Source: Poseidonibacter parvus (lineage in GTDB: Bacteria > Campylobacterota > Campylobacteria > Campylobacterales > Arcobacteraceae). From it: DNA of 64,000 nt. Below are positions 26,065-34,194 of the stretch, one piece after another (positions within the stretch are counted from its first letter, which is position 1; each line of letters starts with the position of its first letter). The notes below the pieces were generated by a model. That model ran no database searches and was not told where the DNA came from. It saw only the letters and a list, made by a program, of their open reading frames with translations. The DNA lies in contig NZ_CP019070.1 in NCBI RefSeq assembly GCF_001956695.1, positions 992,001-1,056,000 on the forward strand, given 5' to 3'. The translations under genes were made by a program, and so were the position numbers.

Positions 26065-26625
26065 TTACTTCTCTCCTAATAGTTCTATTGCATTTTTAGT
26101 CCATTCAATCATAGATTCTTTATCTTTTTTAGATAGTTTGGAATCCCAATGAGCTACTATATATCTAAGTGGAGGCATTCCACCTTTTTGTCCTATTTTA
26201 TTTAAGCTTTTTAAATCATTTATTGGTGTTTCATGGGATATAAAAAGAAAGTCTTTACTAAAATCAATATGCTTTTTAGCCTCTTTTATATCTTTATCTA
26301 TCATATTTTTTACCCCTGGAATTTTATAGTAGAAAGGATAGTTTGTAGTACTGGAATGACAATTAAAACATTTTGCTTCAAATATAGGTTTTATATTTTC
26401 AAGATACTCTTCATTTATCTTTTTATATTTATTTTGAAGTACTGTCTCTTTTTCTTTTAAGGCTTTTTTTATTTCTAAACTTTTTTCCGAATTATCATTT
26501 ACCGATGGTTCTTTTTTTTGAACTACTTTTTTTTCATTATTATCATGTTTTTCAGTTCCATGTGAAAATCCTGATATTGCAAATATACTTAAAAGAAGTG
26601 TTGATAATAATAATTTTGTTTTCAT
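26065..26625 (-). CDS. Secreted heme-binding-domain protein (CxxCH)
   Basis: 186 residues with a signal peptide (KTKLLLSTLLLSIFAISGFSHG). A charged coiled-coil-like linker (residues 25-75) leads to a Haem_bd-type domain: FEAKCFNCHSSTTNYPFYYKIPGVKNMIDKDIKEAKKHIDFS, with CFNCH for covalent heme, and GGMPPLRY providing a possible axial Met. It probably transfers electrons in the periplasm. It is the last gene of a minus-strand unit after the multicopper oxidase, 12 bases apart. Confidence 0.8.
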   Translation of the reverse strand: MKTKLLLSTLLLSIFAISGFSHGTEKHDNNEKKVVQKKEPSVNDNSEKSLEIKKALKEKETVLQNKYKKINEEYLENIKPIFEAKCFNCHSSTTNYPFYYKIPGVKNMIDKDIKEAKKHIDFSKDFLFISHETPINDLKSLNKIGQKGGMPPLRYIVAHWDSKLSKKDKESMIEWTKNAIELLGEK

Positions 26626-26637
26626 AACGAGCTCCTT

Positions 26638-28050
26638 TTATTTTTTAACTATAAATTGTCCCATCATACCTGCATCTTCATGTTCTAATATATGACAGTG
26701 ATACATATATGGGTATTTTTTTGTTGATTCATATTCAAACTTGACCGCAATATTTACAGTTTCATTGCTAAGTAATAATACAGTATCTTTAAGTCCTGAC
26801 TCATTTAGGTATGGTTTATTCCCATTTCTTGATATGATTTTAAAACTACATCCGTGTATATGAAATGGATGTGGCATTCTTTGTGGGTTTTTTATTCTCC
26901 AAATTTCAGTCTTTCCAAGTGGTACAATTTCATCGATTCTTTTCATATCCATTTGTTTACCATTTATTGCAAGCCATCCTGGTCTTATATTTAATTCAAA
27001 TTCTCTAACATTTGCTTCTATTATATTTTTGTATTCATTAATAGTAGTGAGTTTTTTTGGAATTTCATATTTTTGTGCTTTCTCATCTTTTACAAAAATT
27101 TTAAGAAGAGGTTTCCCTCCTAACTCATCTCCAAATAGTATCCCTTTTCCAGCAAGATCTGATAAATCAACTAATATCTCTGCTCTCTCCCCTGGACTTA
27201 AAAGTAAAGTTGTCATTTTTACTGGTTTTGGTAAAAAACTTGAATCACCAGCTATTTGATAAAATGCTCTTTTATCATTAAACATAAATCTATAAATTCT
27301 TGCATTAGAACCATTTAATATTCTAAATCTTATAGTTTTTGCAGATACTTTAACATATGGGTCAACGATACCATTAATAAGTGAAAAATTTCCAGTAACT
27401 CCCATCATTGTATCATGCATTGATTGTTTATATAAAAATTGACCTTGAGTATCAAAACGTCTATCTTGAACTACTAAAGGAATATCATCAATACCATAGT
27501 TTTTTGGAATATCTAAATTTAAAGAATCTTCATCATCAATTATAAACAGACCTGATATTCCTTTGAAAACTTGTTCTCCTGTTTTTTCATGAGTATGTGG
27601 ATGGTACCAACACATTGATGATCTTTGATTTATTTGAAATTGAGTAGTCCAGGTATCATTTGGATGAATTGACCTATTTGGACCTCCATCATTTTTCCCA
27701 GGAACTTTTAGTCCATGCCAATGAATAACAGTCTCTTCTTTTAAAGAGTTTTTTACATTCATTTTTAAAGTGTCATTTTTATTGACTCTAATAGTTGGTC
27801 CTAAAAAATCTATATTTACTCCATAGGTTTTTGTTTTTGAACCATTTAGAAACTCAACTATTCCTTCTTGTACATTTAAATTATATTCTTTAGTTCCATC
27901 TTTTAATAGTTTAGGTTTTAAGATTGGTGGAATTGCAAGAGGTTTTGAAAAACTTGGAAAAACCGAAATCTTTTGTTTTGTATTATCTGCGTTTAAAAAT
28001 GTACTCCAAGAAGTAATTAGTCCTAGTTTTACAAAGTCTCTTCTTTTCAT
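26638..28050 (-). CDS. Multicopper oxidase (CueO/CopA type)
   Basis: About 470 residues from the ATG at 28050 (a TTG six bases earlier is possible). The N-terminus KRRDFVKLGL is a Tat signal, so the protein is exported folded. All four copper-binding motifs are seen: HWHGLKVPG, CWYHPHTHEKTGEQVFKG, HPFHIHGCSF and YHCHILEHEDAGMMG, the last with the Type 1 copper Cys-His pair and Met. It probably oxidises Cu(I) to Cu(II) in the periplasm. No long Met-rich insertion as in E. coli CueO. It sits in an operon with cytochrome c, DUF411 and heme-binding genes. Confidence 0.92.
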   Translation of the reverse strand: MKRRDFVKLGLITSWSTFLNADNTKQKISVFPSFSKPLAIPPILKPKLLKDGTKEYNLNVQEGIVEFLNGSKTKTYGVNIDFLGPTIRVNKNDTLKMNVKNSLKEETVIHWHGLKVPGKNDGGPNRSIHPNDTWTTQFQINQRSSMCWYHPHTHEKTGEQVFKGISGLFIIDDEDSLNLDIPKNYGIDDIPLVVQDRRFDTQGQFLYKQSMHDTMMGVTGNFSLINGIVDPYVKVSAKTIRFRILNGSNARIYRFMFNDKRAFYQIAGDSSFLPKPVKMTTLLLSPGERAEILVDLSDLAGKGILFGDELGGKPLLKIFVKDEKAQKYEIPKKLTTINEYKNIIEANVREFELNIRPGWLAINGKQMDMKRIDEIVPLGKTEIWRIKNPQRMPHPFHIHGCSFKIISRNGNKPYLNESGLKDTVLLLSNETVNIAVKFEYESTKKYPYMYHCHILEHEDAGMMGQFIVKK

Positions 28051-28065
28051 TTGCAATTTCTCTAT

Positions 28066-28497
28066 TTAATGTTTTTCATAAATTTCTGTTGTTCCATCTT
28101 TTTTAATAGCTAAAATATTATAAGGATCTTTTTTATTTCCCATTTCCATTCCTGGACTTCCAACTACCATTCCAGGAACTGTGAGTCCTTTTACATCTTT
28201 TGGTTTATCAGTAAGTAATCTTTTTATAGCAGAGTAATCTACATGCCCCTCAATAACATAGCCATCAATTAAGGCTGTATGACAAGATGAAGTCCCTGCT
28301 GTAATTCCATTTTGTTGTTTGATATCATTAATATCATTTTTTACAATAGTATTTATTTTAAAGCCTTCTTTCTTCATAGCCTTAACCCACTCTCCACAAC
28401 AACCACAATAAGGTGTTTTATAAACAGTCATCTCTTTTGCCATTTGAGCATAACTTAAAGTTGCCGCAACAAGTGTTAAAAATAGTGTTTTCTTCAT
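28066..28497 (-). CDS. DUF411 periplasmic metal-binding protein
   Basis: 143 residues with a signal peptide (KKTLFLTLVAATLSYAQ). DUF411 signature: VYKTPYCGCCGEWVKAMKKEGF, with CGCC, a later SSCHTALIDGYVIEGHV (Cys-His), and GLTVPGMVVGSPGMEMG, a Met-rich loop. Members occur in copper and silver resistance loci and are thought to bind metal in the periplasm. Located between the cytochrome and multicopper oxidase genes. Confidence 0.85.
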   Translation of the reverse strand: MKKTLFLTLVAATLSYAQMAKEMTVYKTPYCGCCGEWVKAMKKEGFKINTIVKNDINDIKQQNGITAGTSSCHTALIDGYVIEGHVDYSAIKRLLTDKPKDVKGLTVPGMVVGSPGMEMGNKKDPYNILAIKKDGTTEIYEKH

Positions 28498-28507
28498 TTT
28501 ATTCCTT

Positions 28508-28801
28508 TTATAAGTTTTTAATATAATTTACTAAAATAGATATTTTATCATCAGGTATATTTTTCATTTGTTGTTTCATTATTGGACCATAACCATAAAT
28601 ATCAATAGTTCCTTTTTTATACTCTTTTAATTTAATGTTTAAAGTATTAATATCCATATCTTTTATTGCAGGTACAAGGTCAACATATGTTTTTTCTGCA
28701 TTGATTCCATGACAAAACTTACATGAGTTATATAATACAGGCCCTTCTTCCATAGAAAAAAGAGATGAAACAAAAAATAAAGAAAATATATAAAACTTCA
28801 T
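28508..28801 (-). CDS. Small class I cytochrome c
   Basis: 97 residues: signal peptide (KFYIFSLFFVSSLFS), heme site CKFCHGINAEKTYV, and GYGPIMKQQMKNIPDDKISILVNYIKNL with candidate axial Met residues. The size fits a minimal periplasmic cytochrome. First gene of the minus-strand operon cytochrome - DUF411 - multicopper oxidase - heme-binding protein. A copper-island motif lies 43 bases upstream, so the operon is probably controlled by the two-component system. Confidence 0.85.
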   Translation of the reverse strand: MKFYIFSLFFVSSLFSMEEGPVLYNSCKFCHGINAEKTYVDLVPAIKDMDINTLNIKLKEYKKGTIDIYGYGPIMKQQMKNIPDDKISILVNYIKNL

Positions 28802-28843
28802 AAGCTACCTTATATTTTAAATTGATGAATTATGACATTTATG

Positions 28844-28863
28844 TGTGGAAGGAATATGGAAAA
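28844..28863. promoter_or_regulatory. Copper-island motif, copy 4 (upstream of the multicopper oxidase operon)
   Basis: TGTGGAAGGAATATGGAAAA, the same orientation relative to the downstream minus-strand genes as copy 1 and 43 bases from the cytochrome start. Confidence 0.65.
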
Positions 28864-28916
28864 CTATTTACTAATAATTACTTTTTATTTTTTAAGAATA
28901 AAAAATTGATACAAAG

Positions 28917-29036
28917 ATGAGTTTTAAAATTAGTTCAACAACCTGTACTTTTTGAACAAGTTCCAAATTTCAACTCTTTTTGGAACATTCTATTTTTTAG
29001 TAAAAACTGCTCCAAATGTAAGAGGTTGTAGAACAG
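28917..29036. repeat. Module-boundary repeat, complete copy with inverted ends
   Basis: Begins ATGAGTTTTAAAATTAG then TTCAACAACCTGTAC, ends AAGAGGTTGTAGAACAG. The outer ends GTTCAACAACCT and AGGTTGTAGAAC are inverted repeats (11 of 12). Inside, GTTCCAAA (from 28960) pairs with TTTGGAAC (to about 28986). So it can fold as a nested hairpin. It shares its left 32 bases with 30861 and 31658, and its inner and right parts with 11283-11360. Confidence 0.65.
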
Positions 29037-29140
29037 TAATTTAAATCAAATAATAGCTGTAACTTGGAAAATAAACATACGAATTTATATTTAAAATTCT
29101 TATATTAAATATATATATAAAGAAAAACCAACTAATGACC

Positions 29141-29485
29141 TTAATCTAAAAATGATGACAATTTTTTGATATATTGTGAAGAAATATAATAATTAATCAT
29201 AAGTCCTTCTCTCTTAGAAAAAAGTATCCCTGCATCTTTTAACTTTCTTAAATGTTGAGATACAGGAGATTGTTTCATACATAATATATCACTAATATCA
29301 CAAACACATAATCTTTCATATTTTAAGAGAAGATAGACAATTTTTAATCTAACTTCACTTCCTAACAATGAAAAGAGTTTCTCTTTTTCTGAAAACATAT
29401 CCTGTTTTAAAATTAATTGTTGTTTTTCATAATCAATTTTATCTTTATCAACTGTTATTCTTAGACAAGTAGTATCATTTTTCAA
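29141..29485 (-). CDS. ArsR-family repressor of the permease module
   Basis: 114 residues. LLGSEVRLKIVYLLLKYERLCVCDISDILCMKQSPVSQHLRKLKDAGILFSKREGLMINYYI is a winged helix-turn-helix with the LCVCD metal-binding box of ArsR/SmtB proteins; another Cys (LCMKQ) is two turns on. It follows the permease gene by two bases on the same strand, so the repressor is encoded downstream of the transporter it probably controls. Inducer could be arsenic, zinc, copper or another thiophilic ion. Confidence 0.85.
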   Translation of the reverse strand: MKNDTTCLRITVDKDKIDYEKQQLILKQDMFSEKEKLFSLLGSEVRLKIVYLLLKYERLCVCDISDILCMKQSPVSQHLRKLKDAGILFSKREGLMINYYISSQYIKKLSSFLD

Positions 29486-29487
29486 TC

Positions 29488-30750
29488 TTATTCCTTCTCT
29501 CTAAACATATTCTTTTGTGGTATATGATTACTAAACTTAGGCTTTGATGTCAAATCAATATTTTTATTTAAATTAGTAGTAAATTTCTTCTCTTCTATGT
29601 TATCAGGTTTCTTGAATGTAGTATTAATATTATTACTTAATTTATTTGGAGAAAGACTATTGTTTACTGAGAATGTATTATTCTTAGGAGCAATAGAACT
29701 ATCACTGCTATTAGTATAACTATTTACTTTTTTATTGAACCTATCTTTTAGTAAGTGATAGAATATTAATAACATCATTGCAACAGAAGATAAAATATTA
29801 AAAATACTTACATCATCATTATCCATAGTAATTGTTAATAGACTAAGCTCTTTAAAAAATGTATCATATAGATATCCAAAGAAGAAAGCCAATATAGCTA
29901 TTACCACTAAGTATATAATTAAAGATGTTCTTCCCAACATTTTATAAACAACACTCATTGTAACTGCACTTGTAGCAGGTCCAGCAGTTAAGAATATAAA
30001 TACAGCACCTGGTGACATACCTTGTAACATAAATGCAGCAGCAATAGGAAGTGAAGCAGTTGCACAAGTATATAAAGGCATAGCAAATAACATAACTACT
30101 ATATAAGTTAAGAATTGATTTTCAAATAGGATTTCTGTATATTCTTTTGGTGTAAATGTAACAAATACTGAACCTAAAATTAAACCAATTAGAAGTGCTT
30201 TCGCCATATCATTAAATAATGTACCATAACCATATTTAAAAACATTTTTAAATAAAAACTTCTTTTTTACACTTGGAGTATCACAATTTGAAGAACAACC
30301 ACAAGAAGATTCAGAAGCTTCTACTTTTATATTGTCATCTTTTTGAACAAAGTTTTGAACAAGTCCTACTGTAATTGCAATTATAATTGAAGATATAATT
30401 CTAAATGTTGTAAATACAAAACCAAATAATGAGTATGTAGCTAATATTGAATCAACACCAGTAATTGGAGTTGATATTAAAAAACTTTGAACAGCACCCT
30501 TACTTGCTCCTTCTTTCCTTAATCCTTGTGCTAATGGGATAACAGAACAAGAACAAACAGGTAAAGGTATCCCAAACAATGTTGCTTTTACAACGGCACT
30601 TGTAGAATCTTTTCCTAAATGTGATGAAACAAAATTGTCTGGTATTAATTGTTTTAAAATACCTGCAAAAAATAAACCTAAAATTATATAAATTGACATT
30701 GCATTTAATAAAATTATAAAATTGTCTAAAAAACTTGATAATAGTTCCAT
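29488..30750 (-). CDS. SO_0444-type metal efflux permease
   Basis: 420 residues, about nine membrane segments. The hallmarks of the SO_0444 Cu/Zn efflux and related ArsP-like permeases are present: GIPLPVCSCSVIPLAQGLRKEGASKGA, FLISTPITGVDSI, and a cytoplasmic loop with ESSCGCSSNCD. The long C-terminal tail (about residues 345-420), rich in Asn, Ser and Lys, is unusual and looks disordered. Paired with an ArsR repressor. Could alternatively move organoarsenicals. Confidence 0.82.
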   Translation of the reverse strand: MELLSSFLDNFIILLNAMSIYIILGLFFAGILKQLIPDNFVSSHLGKDSTSAVVKATLFGIPLPVCSCSVIPLAQGLRKEGASKGAVQSFLISTPITGVDSILATYSLFGFVFTTFRIISSIIIAITVGLVQNFVQKDDNIKVEASESSCGCSSNCDTPSVKKKFLFKNVFKYGYGTLFNDMAKALLIGLILGSVFVTFTPKEYTEILFENQFLTYIVVMLFAMPLYTCATASLPIAAAFMLQGMSPGAVFIFLTAGPATSAVTMSVVYKMLGRTSLIIYLVVIAILAFFFGYLYDTFFKELSLLTITMDNDDVSIFNILSSVAMMLLIFYHLLKDRFNKKVNSYTNSSDSSIAPKNNTFSVNNSLSPNKLSNNINTTFKKPDNIEEKKFTTNLNKNIDLTSKPKFSNHIPQKNMFREKE

Positions 30751-30860
30751 AATAATTCCTTTTAGAATATGTGATAGTATATTAGCATATTCTAATATAG
30801 ATATTAATTATACACACTAAAAGTGCTCTTGTTTTTTATAATATGCACTAACCCAGAAAT

Positions 30861-30893
30861 ATGAGTTATAAAAATAAGTTCAACAACCTGTAG
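30861..30893. repeat. Module-boundary repeat, copy between permease and MOSC modules
   Basis: ATGAGTTATAAAAATAAG followed by TTCAACAACCTGTAG. It matches 31658-31690 at 30 of 33 bases and 28917-28948 over most of its length. A hairpin follows: TAGAGACTGT (30891-30900) with ACAGTCTATA. Confidence 0.7.
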
Positions 30894-30987
30894 AGACTGT
30901 GAACTATTATATAATTTAAATGTCGGCTACTGACGAAAACTCTAAACAGTCTATATTAGAACGAATATCTAATTTTGTTAGAGGTAA

Positions 30988-31455
30988 CTAAATTTCTAGT
31001 TGTGAAGTCATATCAATACTTCCACCTTTGATAATTTGAGCTCTTAATCCTGCTTTATGAATCATTTTAGTTAATACTTGTTTATTGTCTAGTTTTTCTG
31101 AAAGATATTTACAAGGTTCACATAGTCTTATCCCTTTTAAAACTACATTTCCTATTTGAAACTCTTTATCTACTAAAGAATTTAAATCACAATTTGATAC
31201 AACAATATTTCTTCTAAGATCTTCATCTGTTATATTTTCATTAAACTTATCATTAAATTCATTTATCTTTTCTATCTCAATTAAAGTTACATCTCTGTCA
31301 GGCTCAATTTTACCTTTGTTTGAAAATGTTCCTTCTTGATTATAATATCTATCTCCATAAATACCTTTTCCTTCTTCTAGAATTATTTGATTTACTTTTT
31401 GCATAGAACTTTTAGTATCTTGGGATATAAGAAGATTTACTATTTTACCTGACAT
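30988..31455 (-). CDS. MOSC-domain protein
   Basis: 155 residues matching a stand-alone MOSC domain: GIYGDRYYNQEGTF near the start, PDRDVTLIEIEKI, RRNIVVSNCDLNSLVDKEFQIGNVVLKGIRLCEPCKYL with the conserved cysteine, and HKAGLRAQIIKGGSI. MOSC proteins are sulfur carriers for molybdenum-cofactor-dependent reactions or detoxification of N-hydroxylated compounds. No molybdenum genes are nearby; it stands alone as a minus-strand module between two boundary repeats. Confidence 0.85.
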   Translation of the reverse strand: MSGKIVNLLISQDTKSSMQKVNQIILEEGKGIYGDRYYNQEGTFSNKGKIEPDRDVTLIEIEKINEFNDKFNENITDEDLRRNIVVSNCDLNSLVDKEFQIGNVVLKGIRLCEPCKYLSEKLDNKQVLTKMIHKAGLRAQIIKGGSIDMTSQLEI

Positions 31456-31657
31456 GGTTATCCTTTTTATAATTTTTTATTTGTATATAATTTATTTATT
31501 ACTTTATCAAAGTATTTCAAAAAGAAGAGTTATTTGAGGATATATTTATTATCTTTTTGCAAGACTAAGTTTTAGAAATAGTATAAATAGCCATATTAAA
31601 TATGTTTAAAAATATTTAATGAAACTGATCTATCAATAGAAAATAGAACAAAAAATA

Positions 31658-31690
31658 ATGAGTTATAAATACAAGCTCAACAACCTGTAG
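31658..31690. repeat. Module-boundary repeat, copy beyond the partition genes
   Basis: ATGAGTTATAAATACAAG followed by CTCAACAACCTGTAG. It lies about 100 bases beyond the 3' end of the parA-like/parG-like pair. The remainder of 31456-31787 shows nothing else. Confidence 0.7.
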
Positions 31691-31787
31691 ATTTTGGAGT
31701 TATCTTAAAAGTCATTTTGATACAACTATTGAAGTATTGTAATATTTTATGCAATTGGATAGTAGAAATTAATTCTAAAGAATTTCT

Positions 31788-32060
31788 CTATTTTGGCATG
31801 TTTTTTAATAATGTCATCCTCATCCAGGCAGAAGTAGTAATATTAACACCTACTTCTGTTGACATTTTAGAAGCTTGCTCTTCAATCCATTCTTTTTCTT
31901 TTTTGTTTAATGCTACTGGAATAGCTGTATTTCTAACTTCATTCACAGCCTTTTTAGGTCTTCCCATTGATTTCTTTTTTACTATCTTTTTTTCATCTAA
32001 AACTTTTTCACCAGTTTGAATTTTAGAAGTATTTTGTTTTAATTTATCTGCATATCCCAT
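31788..32060 (-). CDS. ParG-like partition partner (ribbon-helix-helix)
   Basis: 90 residues: a basic, flexible N-terminal half (KLKQNTSKIQTGEKVLDEKKIVKKKSMGRPKK) and a C-terminal RNTAIPVALNKKEKEWIEEQASKMSTEVGVNITTSAWMRMTLL, which fits a ribbon-helix-helix DNA-binding fold. This architecture matches ParG-type centromere-binding proteins. It lies one base downstream of a small ParA-like gene, as in ParFG cassettes. Confidence 0.65.
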   Translation of the reverse strand: MGYADKLKQNTSKIQTGEKVLDEKKIVKKKSMGRPKKAVNEVRNTAIPVALNKKEKEWIEEQASKMSTEVGVNITTSAWMRMTLLKNMPK

Positions 32061-32061
32061 A

Positions 32062-32658
32062 TTAATCCTTCAAAGCTTTTTCAAGTTGATTCATATCTTC
32101 AATAGCATTTCTATAGATATGTCTTTTAAATCTATTTGTACCTGCTTTTGTTTCAATATACTCACAGTCAAATAAACTATCTTCTAAAACAGAAGATTCT
32201 CTTACAAATAAAATTGTTGCTTTTATGTCTTTATATGATTTATTTATCTCTTCAAGTAGATACTCTTTTAATTCTATTGCTTTATTATTGTTCTTTGTTC
32301 TATTAATTACAATAACAACATTTTTATTTATTTCATATACATCTTTTAATGTAGCAATTGTTGCTTGCACATCTACAATAGATGTCAAAGTAGGAATTAT
32401 AACTTTATCAGACTGCTTAATAATATTGTTAATTCTAGGATCTTTAAATCCACCAAAATCATAAACAATATTATCATCAAATGGTATTTCTTCATATTCT
32501 TCACTAGAAACTAAAAAGCCTTTTTCTTCAGGCATTAAATTGTGTGCAGAGGAGTGAGAATCGTTAGTTACATATGTGTAATCTAGCATTTGTGAAATTT
32601 GAACTGATAGTGTTGTTTTTCCAACACCACCTTTTATACTATAAACTACGATTGACAA
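32062..32658 (-). CDS. Small ParA/ParF-type partition ATPase
   Basis: 198 residues. Deviant Walker A KGGVGKTTLSVQ at residues 8-19, Walker B-like VIIPTL, and a nucleotide-contact VIVINRTKNN. The size and absence of an N-terminal DNA-binding domain place it in the type Ib (ParF/MipZ-like) group used to segregate plasmids and some integrative elements. A perfect palindrome lies just upstream. Its presence in what otherwise looks like chromosomal sequence suggests a plasmid- or ICE-derived segment. Confidence 0.8.
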   Translation of the reverse strand: MSIVVYSIKGGVGKTTLSVQISQMLDYTYVTNDSHSSAHNLMPEEKGFLVSSEEYEEIPFDDNIVYDFGGFKDPRINNIIKQSDKVIIPTLTSIVDVQATIATLKDVYEINKNVVIVINRTKNNNKAIELKEYLLEEINKSYKDIKATILFVRESSVLEDSLFDCEYIETKAGTNRFKRHIYRNAIEDMNQLEKALKD

Positions 32659-32679
32659 AATTGGATCCTTTAATTGTAT

Positions 32680-32699
32680 ATACTTTTATATAAAAGTAT
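32680..32699. promoter_or_regulatory. Palindrome upstream of the partition genes
   Basis: ATACTTTTATATAAAAGTAT is a perfect 20-base palindrome 21 bases upstream of the ParA-like start; repeated TATATA-rich half-sites continue to about 32,780. It could be the operator and partition site. Confidence 0.6.
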
Positions 32700-32807
32700 T
32701 ATAACTAATATAATATTAATATAACTTATATAGAACTATATAATAGTTTTATATATTTCTATATATAAATATAACAATTATAAAGTAGATCACAATAGAT
32801 TGTGTTG

Positions 32808-34112
32808 TTAAGAAACTTGATAATTAATATTAAGCTCACTCCCATACCTAATAATATCTACACCATATTTATCTCTGATTTTAAGTAATTTTTCATTTAA
32901 AGCTTTAAATTTTTTGTCTTTTTCATAATCTATTAAAGAAAAAGTCTTTTGATTATGTGCATTAGAAAAGTTTGAAGCTGAAATTGCTATATAGTGTATT
33001 TTATGAGTAAGATGATTATCTAACTTTTTAATCATATCTTTTGAAAGATCTATTAAAAACTTTTCATTAAAAAGTCTATTATGACTAATGGATTGAGAGT
33101 TTTTTGTTCCATATTCATATCTTATTTTAAAGTAATAACTAGTAGGATTTAATGCTAGTTTAGCAATAGTAAAACTTAAATATCTAGCAAGTATTAAAAC
33201 TCTTCTATATAATTCATCTCTATTTATTATTGCTTTAAAGTTTCTACTTATTCCAATACCTCTTCTATCACTATAAGCAATTACTCTTTCATTATCAGTA
33301 CCACAGATTCTTTTATATAATTGAACTCCTGTTTTACCATATGAATATAATAAACTAGGTTTTACTCTTAACTCTCCTAATGTTTTAATTCTATGTATTT
33401 CAAGTTTTTTTGATATTGCACGTCCAACACCTGGAAAGTCATTTACATCAATATTATTTGTATATTCATATACTCGGTCTTGTCTTAATGCTAAAGCACC
33501 ATAAGGTTTTGCTTCATCTGTTAATAGTTTGGCTATCCATTTACTTTTGCTTGCACCAATTGTAATAGGTAAATCAAACTTAGCCATAATATCATCTCTT
33601 AACTCTTCAATAAACCCTTGTGTATCTTCATCTTTAATCCAACCATTTAAATCTCCAAAGAATTCATCTATTGAATATTGTTCTAATACTGGTATTTTAA
33701 ACTCTAAGTATTTTTTTAATTTTTGAGATAACTCTTGATAAAATAGATGATCACTTTTTATAATTAATAAATTAGGACACATATATAAAGCCTCTTTTAA
33801 AGGTGTTCCTGTTTTTATTCCATATTTCTTAGCTTCATAAGATTTTGCAATAACAATACCATGTATATTTCCTTCTTCGTCAATATATTCATCCTTCCAA
33901 GCTCCAAGAACATTATCATGCTGCTTATTCTTAAACTCTAAGACACTATTAAAAGCTCCCGTATCTCCAAGCATAACACCATCTTTTTTTATATTGGAAA
34001 AAATTCTATTGTCACTTCCTTTTACTACTACAACATTTTTACCTTTTAAAAAAGGATATCTTGTTCTTTCAGCACTCACAAAATAACAATCTAAATCTAA
34101 ATGTATGTTCAT
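32808..34112 (-). CDS. Y-family translesion DNA polymerase (UmuC/DinB-like)
   Basis: 434 residues. Catalytic carboxylates: HLDLDCYFVSAER (residues 4-16) and QYSIDEFFGDL (about 145-155). Later segments fit the thumb with a helix-hairpin-helix (DFPGVGRAISKKLEIHRIKTLGEL) and the little finger. It is longer than typical DinB because of an insertion (SDNRIFSNIKKDGVMLGDTGAFNSVLEF) between fingers motifs. Ribosome site AAGGTGTAATATAA. Divergent from an S24 repressor across an 82-base region, like umuDC-type SOS cassettes on plasmids. Confidence 0.88.
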   Translation of the reverse strand: MNIHLDLDCYFVSAERTRYPFLKGKNVVVVKGSDNRIFSNIKKDGVMLGDTGAFNSVLEFKNKQHDNVLGAWKDEYIDEEGNIHGIVIAKSYEAKKYGIKTGTPLKEALYMCPNLLIIKSDHLFYQELSQKLKKYLEFKIPVLEQYSIDEFFGDLNGWIKDEDTQGFIEELRDDIMAKFDLPITIGASKSKWIAKLLTDEAKPYGALALRQDRVYEYTNNIDVNDFPGVGRAISKKLEIHRIKTLGELRVKPSLLYSYGKTGVQLYKRICGTDNERVIAYSDRRGIGISRNFKAIINRDELYRRVLILARYLSFTIAKLALNPTSYYFKIRYEYGTKNSQSISHNRLFNEKFLIDLSKDMIKKLDNHLTHKIHYIAISASNFSNAHNQKTFSLIDYEKDKKFKALNEKLLKIRDKYGVDIIRYGSELNINYQVS

Positions 34113-34137
34113 TTATATTACACCTTGTAATCTTTTT

Positions 34138-34157
34138 ACATAATGTATTACATATGT
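34138..34157. promoter_or_regulatory. Operator candidate between polymerase and S24 repressor
   Basis: ACATAATGTATTACATATGT contains the inverted repeat ATGTA-T-TACAT (34143-34153) in the divergent promoter region. Likely the S24 repressor's binding site. Confidence 0.5.
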
Positions 34158-34194
34158 GATATTATTCAAAATAAATTAACATATAGGTCAATAA

